Source: Chloroflexota bacterium
GTDB lineage: Bacteria > Chloroflexota > Anaerolineae > Promineifilales > Promineifilaceae
Direction of reading: 5' to 3'
DNA: 33,624 nucleotides
Assembly: GCA_024275635.1 (NCBI GenBank)
Contig: JAJRYT010000080.1
Span: 1 to 33,624 of the forward strand
Within the stretch, counting starts at the first letter, position 1. Each line of letters starts with the position of its first letter. Shown in pieces: positions 23,971 through 30,805 of the stretch. The notes beneath the pieces were generated by a model. It saw only the letters and a program-made list of their open reading frames with translations, had not been told where the DNA came from and searched no databases. Position numbers and translations under genes: made by a program.

Positions 23971-26457
23971 ATGAACCGCCTTGTCAAAATCGGACTGATT
24001 GTTGTCGGAATCCTGCTTGTCATTGTTATTGCTGCCGGGGTAACGGGCGTTGCGGTTGTGCGACGGCCGTATCCCACCACCGACGGAACCGTCACCCTGA
24101 CCGGCCTAACAGATAAAGTCGAGATCATCCGCGACGAATACGGCATCCCCCAAATTTACGCCCAAAACGAAGCCGACCTCTTCTTTGCCCAGGGTTACGT
24201 CCACGCCCAGGATCGCTTTTGGCAGATGGAATTCTGGCGGCACATTGGCCAGGGCCGCATCTCCGAAATCGTCGGCGACGCCGCTCTTAACAGCGACAAA
24301 TTCATCCGCACGATGGGCTGGAACCGGGCCGCCGCTGACACGGTTGCCTACTACAAAAAAGAAACGCCCGAATACTACGCCCTCCTGGAGGCGTACAGCG
24401 CCGGCGTCAACGCCTACATCGAACAAAACCGGGACAGCCTCTCCGTCAACCAGACCATCCTCAATCTCGTCGGCGACCCGTGGGAAATTGAACCCTGGAC
24501 GCCGCTCAACACCATTTCCTGGGGCGTGGTGATGGCCGATGATTTGGGCGGTAACTGGAGCGGCGAAATCCGCCGCGCCCGGCTCATCCGCGAACTGGGC
24601 GAAGCGGCCGTCGCCAACCTGCTGCCCACCTACCCTTACGACAACCGCCCGGTCATCGCCCCCACAGTCGATCAAGTCAACAAACTGCCCGCAGAAGCGG
24701 CCTTGAGACAAACCATCGCCGCCGTAGATTGGGATCGCATCAACCTGAACGTCATCGGCGGGCGGCCTGATACCGGCTTCATCTTCGGTTCCAGCCCCTT
24801 TGTCGGCAGCAACAACTGGGTCGTCAGCGGCGAACACACCGATACCGGCCAGCCCTTGCTGGCCAACGATCCTCACCTGGGCATCCAAATGCCCTCCATC
24901 TGGTACGAGGTCGGCTTACATGCGCCCGGCCTGAACGTGCGCGGCTTCTCCTTTGCCGGCGTGCCCGGCGTCATCATCGGCCACAACGATAAAATCGCCT
25001 GGGGCGTCACCAACGTCGGCCCGGACGTGCAAGATTTGTTCATCGAAAAAATCAACCCCAGCAACCCCAACCAATATGAATTTATGGGTGAATGGTAAGA
25101 TATGGAAATCGTGCCGGAAGTGATCAAAGTCAATGGCGGCGAGGACGTGACCGTCAACGTGCGCCTCACCCGGCATGGCCCCATCATCAATGAAATCCCC
25201 AGCCTGGCCCCGCGCCTGGAGGGACAATCGGACGTCCTGGCAATGCGCTGGACAGGTCAGGAGCCTTCCCGCGTTCTACAGTCGGTTATTCTGCTCAATA
25301 AAGCCCAAAACTACGACGACTTCCACGAGGCGCTGCGTTTTTGGGACCTGCCCTCGCAAAACATGGTTTACGCCGACGTGGCGGGCAATATCGCCTACCA
25401 GATGCCCGGTCTGATTCCCATCCGCAAGAATGGGAATGGGTTAGTGCCTGTGCCCGGCTGGACGGGGGAGTATGACTGGGAAGGCTGGATTCCGTATGAC
25501 GAACTACCGGCCTTGTTGAACCCGGATCAAGGCTTTATCGTCACCGCCAATCATGCGGTGGTTGACGAGGATTATCCCTACTTCATCAATGTTTATTGGG
25601 CCGATGGCGACCGGGGCCAGCGGATTACGGATTTATTGGCGGCCGAGATTGCCGGCGACGGCGAAATAACGGCCGCCGACATCGCCCGCATCCAGTTTGA
25701 CAGCAAATCATTAGTCGCTGAGAATTACATTCCCTTGTTTGCCAGCCTGTCCAGCAGCGACGCCCAGGTACAGGCGGCGCTGGAACGACTGCGCGGCTGG
25801 GACCAACAACTGCGCCGCGACAGCGTGCCCGCCGGGCTGTTTGAGATTTTCCGTATGCAGTTGGCCCAGGCGCTGCTGGCCGACGAAGTGGGCGCGGATA
25901 ACGTGTCCACGTTTGGCGGGAATGTGCTGCTGAACAGCCTGTCTCAAGACCCGCAGGCCGTCTACTGGGATAATGTGACGACGACGGCCGTTGAAACCCG
26001 TGAAGACATTCTGCTGCAAGCGTTGCGCGACACCATCGCCTGGTTTGACGAGAACGTGGGCGGCAGCATGAATGATTGGACGTGGGGCCGCATTCACCAG
26101 GCGACTTTTACCAGCGCGCCGTTGGGGCAAAGTGGGATTGGCCCGATTGAATCATTGGTCAACCGCGGCCCGTTCCCGGCCGACGGCGGCCCCAGCGTGA
26201 TCAATGCCAACAGTTGGAGTTGGAGCCGCCCGGCGGCCGTGACCGGCCATCCTTCGATGCGCATGATCGTAGATATGAGTGATTTTGAAGCCAGCCGCTC
26301 GGTCATACCCACCGGGCAGAGCGGTCACCCCGGCCATAAACATTACGACGACCAGATTGAATTGTGGCTGAATGGCGAAACCCATGCCATGTTGTGGGGC
26401 CGGGATGCGGTGGAAGCGGCGGCGGTGGAGACTCTGATTTTGCAGCCGGGCGAATGA
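23971..26457 (+). pseudogene. Penicillin acylase family hydrolase, interrupted by an in-frame TAA
   Basis: One frame of 828 sense codons runs from the ATG at 23971 (AGGAG 6 nt upstream) to 26457, broken only by TAA at 25096-25098 (codon 376). Both sides clearly belong to one Ntn-hydrolase of the penicillin/acyl-homoserine-lactone acylase type. It has an N-terminal membrane anchor (LIVVGILLVIVIAAGVTGVA), LTGLTDKVEIIRDEYGIPQIYA, a predicted autocleavage site before Ser280 in VGSNNWVVSGEHT, NDPHLGIQMPSIWYEVGLHA, and after the stop TARHGPII-like VRLTRHGPIIN and HPGHKHYDDQIELW. Family members cleave amide bonds after self-processing into two subunits. The stop falls in the beta subunit (residue 96 after the nucleophile), so a truncated product should be inactive. 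A restart at the ATG at 25102 would lack the nucleophile. It may be a recent nonsense mutation or a sequence error. Confidence 0.85.
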
Positions 26458-26465
26458 ACCGTGAG

Positions 26466-26535
26466 CCGTAATCCGTAATCCGTGGGCCGTAATCCGTAAT
26501 CCGTAAACGGAACACGGAATACGGAATACGAATTA
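26466..26535. repeat. Ten-unit heptad array that inverts midway
   Basis: Reading in strict 7-bp steps from 26466: CCGTAAT, CCGTAAT, CCGTGGG, CCGTAAT, CCGTAAT, CCGTAAA, then CGGAACA, CGGAATA, CGGAATA, CGAATTA. A 19-bp block (26465-26483) repeats exactly at 26486-26504. The second half is a near-reverse-complement of the first, so it can fold back. It fills the spacer between the acylase gene and the next gene, ending about 20 bp before the latter's ribosome binding site. Confidence 0.8.
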
Positions 26536-26561
26536 CCAATTCGATTTACGTTGGAGGCGTG

Positions 26562-28520
26562 ATGAAGACTTTCGTTGCCAAACACAGCGAGACAATCGTT
26601 TATGCCGTCTTCTTTCTGTTTTTCTTACAGTTGATCGCCGATTTTGTGGAAGGGATTTACGCTTTTGGCCTGCTGGGAACGAGTATCCCGCCGGAAATTG
26701 CGAGTGTGGTTTTGCTGTTCTCCCCGCTGGCGCTGCTGGCGTGGCGCAAGGGGATGGGGGAACGGCCGTTTCACATCCTCTCCATCCTCATCCTCCTCAC
26801 CCGGTTGGGGGAAACGATGCTGGACACGCGGGGGCGGATGCTCCTCGCCGGCGTGGGCGTGGCGGCGTGGCTCATCTGGTTCCCGGCGCTGTTGTGGCGG
26901 CTCTCCCGGCGCGAGGATGCGGCGACCACTCCCCTGACGACGGGACTAATCAGCGCCGTCGCCCTGTCCGCCCTCCTGCGCGTCCTGGGGCACGGCTCCG
27001 ACCTCTCCATGACCGGCGGCGGACAACTCATCGGCTGGCTGTTGGCAGTGGCAACGGCCGTCCTCCTCTTCACCCAATCTCCCAATTACTCAATTACCCC
27101 ATCACCGGCTCACCCAACTACCCAATCATCCATCCATCAATCGTTAATTCCTTCCACCCTCGGCCTCACCAGCGCCCTCATCCTCCTTTATTTCGCCTTT
27201 GCCAGCCCCAACGTCATGGCCCGCTGGACGGGGGCCAGCTACCCAGCCATCGTCATCGTGATGGCGCTGGCGTTGGGCGGGCTGGCGCTGCTGATGGCGA
27301 CCCGCCCGCATTGGTTGGCGAACTTGAGCGCCGGCGCGCTTGGGGCGTGGAACGGGCTGTTTGTCCTCTCCCTGACGACGGCCGTTTTCGTCCAGCAAGT
27401 GCGCTTCCCGGCCGACCCCGGCGGCTATCCGTTGTACGAGACCCCGGCCACGACCCTGCCCCTTTATCTGGCGCTGCTGCTGTTTCCCGTCATTTTCGTG
27501 GATTTTGGGCTGTACGCGCGGGCGGTGGTGGCGCAACGGCCGTCCCTGCCCGCGTTGGGCGGCGCATTTGCACTGGCCGGGCTGTTCCTGCTAATCATGA
27601 TTTTCGCTCACGTCTTCACCACCGTCTACGATTACATCCCGGTCGTCGGGCCATTCTTCCGCGATAAATTCTGGCTGGCTTACCTCGTTCCCGGATTGGG
27701 ATTGGCGCTGCCTTTGGCGGCAGTTAAGCGCAAGCGCATTGCATGGCGCATCTCGCCCGCCGTCGCCGGGGGATTGGGCGCGATTGGGCTGCTGGCGGCG
27801 GCGGCCGTCTTTGTGACGGCGGCCCGGCCGGCGGCGCGTGCGGGAGGCACGGCCGTTCGCGTCCTCACCTACAATGTCCAGCAGGGATACAGCGAAGACG
27901 GGTCGCGCAACTTCGCGGGGCAGCTTGACCTGATCCGGAGCCTCGACGCCGACATCATCGGCCTGCAAGAATCCGACACCAACCGCATCGCCGGGGGCAA
28001 CGCCGATCTAGTGCGCTTCTTTGCCGACGCGCTGGACATGGTCAGCTACTACGGCCCCAACACCGTTCCCGGCACGTTTGGCATTGCTTTGCTGTCAAAA
28101 TATCCCATCGAAAATCCGCGCACATTTTTCATGTACAGCGAAGGGGAACAGACAGCGGCGATTGAGGCGCAAGTCGCCATCGGCGGCCAGACATACAGCA
28201 TCTTCGTCACCCACCTGGGCAACGGCGGCCCCATCATCCAGCAGGAAGCTATCCTGGAAGCGGCGGCCGGTAGAGAATCTATCATTTTGATGGGGGATTT
28301 TAATTTCCGGCCGGGCGGGGAACAGTATGCGCTGACAACGGCCGTTTTCGACGATGCCTGGTTGCGCAAGTGGCCGGACGGGGTAGACGACCAGGGCCAT
28401 GACCCGGCTGACCGGATTGATCACATCTTCATCTCGCCGAACATCCAGGTGACGGACGTCGAATATATTTTTAGCCCGGCGTCGGATCATCCAGCGGAAA
28501 CGGCCGTGTTAACCAAGTAA
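26562..28520 (+). CDS. Membrane protein with C-terminal endonuclease/exonuclease/phosphatase domain
   Basis: The protein (652 residues from the ATG at 26562, GGAGG just upstream) has about ten transmembrane helices in residues 1-425. A soluble EEP-fold domain follows from about 430: VRVLTYNVQQGY, IIGLQESD (metal Glu), FGIALLSKYPI, FVTHLGNGG, ILMGDFNFRP (Asp/Asn) and DRIDHIFIS with a final ASDHPAE (His). That is the full metal-dependent phosphodiesterase set, so it likely cleaves a phosphate ester, perhaps on lipid or sugar phosphates, outside or inside the membrane depending on topology. Between two helices, residues about 170-195 are a low-complexity Ser/Pro/Thr/His stretch encoded by an 8-bp period repeat (27073-27143) related to the intergenic arrays. 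Several ACGGCCGT palindromes lie within the gene, mostly reading TAV. Confidence 0.85.
   Translation: MKTFVAKHSETIVYAVFFLFFLQLIADFVEGIYAFGLLGTSIPPEIASVVLLFSPLALLAWRKGMGERPFHILSILILLTRLGETMLDTRGRMLLAGVGVAAWLIWFPALLWRLSRREDAATTPLTTGLISAVALSALLRVLGHGSDLSMTGGGQLIGWLLAVATAVLLFTQSPNYSITPSPAHPTTQSSIHQSLIPSTLGLTSALILLYFAFASPNVMARWTGASYPAIVIVMALALGGLALLMATRPHWLANLSAGALGAWNGLFVLSLTTAVFVQQVRFPADPGGYPLYETPATTLPLYLALLLFPVIFVDFGLYARAVVAQRPSLPALGGAFALAGLFLLIMIFAHVFTTVYDYIPVVGPFFRDKFWLAYLVPGLGLALPLAAVKRKRIAWRISPAVAGGLGAIGLLAAAAVFVTAARPAARAGGTAVRVLTYNVQQGYSEDGSRNFAGQLDLIRSLDADIIGLQESDTNRIAGGNADLVRFFADALDMVSYYGPNTVPGTFGIALLSKYPIENPRTFFMYSEGEQTAAIEAQVAIGGQTYSIFVTHLGNGGPIIQQEAILEAAAGRESIILMGDFNFRPGGEQYALTTAVFDDAWLRKWPDGVDDQGHDPADRIDHIFISPNIQVTDVEYIFSPASDHPAETAVLTK
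27073..27143. repeat. Octad repeat inside a coding sequence
   Basis: Units of about 8 bp (CCCAATCT, CCCAATTA, CTCAATTA, ... CCCAACTA, CCCAATCA, TCCATCCA) are read in frame as a Ser/Pro/Thr/His-rich loop between membrane helices. CCCAATTACTCAATTACC (27081-27098) is the exact reverse complement of 14197-14214 in the intergenic array. Confidence 0.75.
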
Positions 28521-28692
28521 GCGATGAAAACGAAATCAACCTGAGTTAATCAGCGTTCTTTTTTTCAAGCAACTACTATGCTGCCCAAAGATTTATCCAT
28601 TTGCCACAGGCCATCACTTGTTCGCGTTGTCACAATATTGATTTTATGGGGAACACGCTTTACACTGGTTCTAAATATAACCGGAGGTTATT

Positions 28693-29724
28693 ATGCCAGT
28701 GAGTCAAAAAGCTCTCAACAAAGCGTTAGATAGAGTACTTCAAAAAGTTAAACAGCAAAACCACCATTCTCCCCAGGCCGATTCCCGCTATATCATCTTT
28801 TCCGATCATCATAAAGGGGCGCGCAATGCGGCTGATGACTTCCTGCCCTGCGAGCCAACCTACCTGGCGGCGCTGGATTATTACTGGAAAAACGGCTATA
28901 CCCTCATCATCCTGGGCGACGCCGAGGAGTTGTGGGAGGAGAAAGCCAGAGACGTGCTGGCCGCCTATCAAAACGTGTTAGCCAGCGAAGCCCGTTTCCA
29001 TGAAGCCGGACGTTACATCCGCATTTACGGCAACCATGACGACAACTGGCGCTCTGAAAAGCAGGTGAAGAAATATCTCGATCCCATCTTCCCCGGCATA
29101 CAAGTCCATGATGGCCTGCTCCTAACCTATTCCGATGCGGCGGGGACGACCGGCGATATTTTCCTGACGCATGGCCATCAAGGGACGCTGAACAGTGATG
29201 CGCTGGCCTGGTTTTCGCGCCTGTGGCTGCCGCTTTACCGCCAGTTCCAAATCCTCACCGGCTTCGGTAAGACAACCCCGGCCAAGGATGCCTGTTTGCG
29301 CGCCGAGCATGACACCAAAATGTACCTGTGGAGCCGGACGCAGGAAAGCGCTATTTTGATTGCGGGGCATACGCACCGCCCCATCTGGAGTTCGCGGACG
29401 CATCTGGAGAAGCTGCTGAATCAGTTGTATGCCTTAATCAACCAGGACACCGCGCTGCACTCGCCCGACTATGAGGCGGAAGTGGCCCATTTGAAGACAG
29501 AAATAAAACGACGAGAGGAGAAGTACCCGCCCTGTACGGATACGATTAAAACACGGCCGAGTTATTTCAATACGGGCTGCTGTCGTTTTAAGGATGGAGA
29601 TATCACCGGCATCGAACTGGATGAAGGGCAGATACGTCTCATCAAGTGGGATGGCAAGGAGGGGGCCTTTGCCCGCAAAGCGCTGGAGGAGACATCGCTG
29701 TCGGAAATCTTTTTCTTTCTTTAA
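28693..29724 (+). CDS. Calcineurin-like metallophosphoesterase
   Basis: The 343-residue protein has all five metallophosphoesterase blocks in order: YIIFSDHHKGAR (Asp, His), IILGDAEELWE (Asp), IYGNHDDNW (Asn-His-Asp), IFLTHGHQG (His) and ILIAGHTHRP (His-x-His). It therefore binds two metal ions and hydrolyses a phosphomonoester or diester. The GDAEE variant and the length resemble the UDP-2,3-diacylglucosamine pyrophosphatase-like branch, but no closer assignment is safe. A C-terminal region (about 265-343) has C...SYFNTGCCRFKDG, which may form a small additional strand pair. It is soluble, with no signal peptide. GGAGG stands 5 nt before the ATG. It appears monocistronic; a terminator lies at 29943 after the remnant region. 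Confidence 0.88.
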   Translation: MPVSQKALNKALDRVLQKVKQQNHHSPQADSRYIIFSDHHKGARNAADDFLPCEPTYLAALDYYWKNGYTLIILGDAEELWEEKARDVLAAYQNVLASEARFHEAGRYIRIYGNHDDNWRSEKQVKKYLDPIFPGIQVHDGLLLTYSDAAGTTGDIFLTHGHQGTLNSDALAWFSRLWLPLYRQFQILTGFGKTTPAKDACLRAEHDTKMYLWSRTQESAILIAGHTHRPIWSSRTHLEKLLNQLYALINQDTALHSPDYEAEVAHLKTEIKRREEKYPPCTDTIKTRPSYFNTGCCRFKDGDITGIELDEGQIRLIKWDGKEGAFARKALEETSLSEIFFFL

Positions 29725-29774
29725 CAGTAACGATTAAGGCATCCTCCGGGAGGGTTGGTATTTAGTTCCCCCCC

Positions 29775-29858
29775 ATCAATCGCTCTGAAAATAAATGCGC
29801 CCCCAATTGGAAGGGATGCGCTGCTGGAACAGGCGATAATTGGCGACGACGGCCGTTT
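29775..29858 (-). pseudogene. Duplicated 3'-terminal fragment of the amylase gene
   Basis: These 84 bp match 30805-30888, the last ~27 codons and stop of the GH13 gene, at an exact offset of 1030 bp with only three mismatches in my hand alignment (29779, 29825, 29836). The copy includes the stop codon and the NWGRIYFQSE-coding end. Identity stops directly after the ACGGCCGTTT palindrome (29849-29858). The rest of a second amylase gene is absent, so this is a remnant or a local duplication scar. Confidence 0.8.
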
Positions 29859-29913
29859 GACGGAAGCTGAAATTGCCGACGTGGTTACTTTCTTGCGCTT
29901 GTGGCAGCCGTAA
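29857..29913 (+). pseudogene. Possible cytochrome-c-like C-terminal remnant
   Basis: The plus-strand frame running into the TAA at 29911-29913 reads LTEAEIADVVTFLRLWQP after the palindrome. This resembles the last helix of class I cytochromes c (L-x-x-x-E-I-x-D-V-V-x-F-L-R). There is no start codon or haem motif in the open frame (from 29731). An intrinsic terminator follows 30 bp later on the same strand, consistent with a decayed gene end. The short match makes this tentative. Confidence 0.35.
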
Positions 29914-29942
29914 TTTTTCTGGCTTGATGAGTTAAGCATGCC

Positions 29943-29974
29943 CCCCCAAGGGATTGATTTTCTTGGGGGTTTTT
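29943..29974 (+). terminator. Intrinsic terminator
   Basis: CCCCCAAG (29943-29950) pairs with CTTGGGGG (29962-29969) and is followed by five T, a classical rho-independent terminator on the plus strand. It would end transcription of the metallophosphoesterase gene or of the decayed reading frame that stops at 29913. Confidence 0.8.
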
Positions 29975-30013
29975 GTGGAGACTACAACGGATTGGGGAAG
30001 GAACGGATTGGGG

Positions 30014-30718
30014 TTAACGGCTGTCTAGCAGTTCATACAACGCCTGAAACGTTTCTTGGGCCTGGGGGGAAAGCGATTTGACCGAGGTCATAATTTCGGC
30101 CAGGGCTAACTGGGAGTTGGGCAGGGGCGACTGCCACAGCCAGGCCAGTTTTAGCCAGAAATTGGGCAGTACGGTTGAATGATATATGCCGTCTTCGCTC
30201 ACAGGCGCGGGGATGTAAACGCCGGCGTCGTCCAGAATGAAGAAATCGGCCTGCTGCTGGTGGGGGCGGGGATCAATAATCCAATACTCGCGCGCGCCGG
30301 CTTGCTCGTATTGGGTTAGCTTATGCACCCGGTCTTCTATCACGCTGCTGGCGGAGACGATTTCGATGAGCAGATCGGGGCCGCCCTGGTAGCGTTTGGG
30401 CGTGAGGTTGGGCATATTGTTCTGGCTGATGAAGAGGATGTCCGGCTCGCGGGCGGGGCCGTCGGGCCATAATTTCACTTCAAAAGGCGCGGGAATGATG
30501 ACGCCTAGATTGAAATAATTCACAAACTGGCGAAGTAACACGTCTAAAAAGCTGACAATATCCTGGTGTCCATAAATTGGCAGCATGTAGCGAATAACCT
30601 CCCCGTCTACCCATTCCACAATCTGCGATTCCCCAGCCATGTCCAGGTAGGATTGGTAATCCATTTTTTGGCGCTGCGGGGCGGGCGTCCACTCGGCGGC
30701 GTTTGTTGGTAGCATCAT
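30014..30718 (-). CDS. Uma2 family protein (DUF820, PD-(D/E)XK nuclease fold)
   Basis: The protein (234 residues from the ATG at 30718) matches the Uma2/DUF820 family: YLDMAGESQIVEWVDGEVIRYMLP, GVIIPAPFEVKLWPDGPAREPDILFI, GGPDLLIEIVSASSVIEDRVHKLTQY and YEQAGAREYWIIDPRPHQ. The EPDILF...LLIEIVS pair carries the acidic active-site residues of the PD-(D/E)XK fold. These genes are abundant in cyanobacteria and Chloroflexota and their function is poorly known; nuclease activity is predicted. I choose the ATG at 30718 because AGGA lies 7 nt before it; the frame extends to 30751 without support. It follows the amylase gene on the same strand with a hairpin between them. Confidence 0.88.
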   Translation of the reverse strand: MMLPTNAAEWTPAPQRQKMDYQSYLDMAGESQIVEWVDGEVIRYMLPIYGHQDIVSFLDVLLRQFVNYFNLGVIIPAPFEVKLWPDGPAREPDILFISQNNMPNLTPKRYQGGPDLLIEIVSASSVIEDRVHKLTQYEQAGAREYWIIDPRPHQQQADFFILDDAGVYIPAPVSEDGIYHSTVLPNFWLKLAWLWQSPLPNSQLALAEIMTSVKSLSPQAQETFQALYELLDSR

Positions 30719-30733
30719 GTCTGTTTGTCCTGA

Positions 30734-30766
30734 AGAATACAAAAGTCGCAAAGACTTTTGTATTCT
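30734..30766 (-). terminator. Perfect 14-bp hairpin between amylase and Uma2 genes
   Basis: 30734-30747 (AGAATACAAAAGTC) pairs exactly with 30753-30766 across a 5-nt loop. On the minus strand it follows the amylase stop by 40 bp and ends 4 nt before the Uma2 ribosome binding site. No U-tract follows, so it could be a terminator or a control element for Uma2 translation. Confidence 0.5.
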
Positions 30767-30805
30767 GACTGGTCTGATCTAAGTGCATTATACCATAAGG
30801 CACAA

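Noticed and set aside
25096..25098. Recoding of TAA in the acylase gene
   Set aside because: No known bacterial amino-acid insertion at UAA; nonsense mutation or sequence error is simpler.
26466..26535. CRISPR array at the heptad repeats
   Set aside because: Units are 7 bp with no unique spacers and no cas genes in the window.
29721..29939. A 72-codon minus-strand frame in the scar region
   Set aside because: It crosses the duplicated amylase end in a different frame and shows no domain; the duplicate and terminator explain the sequence better.
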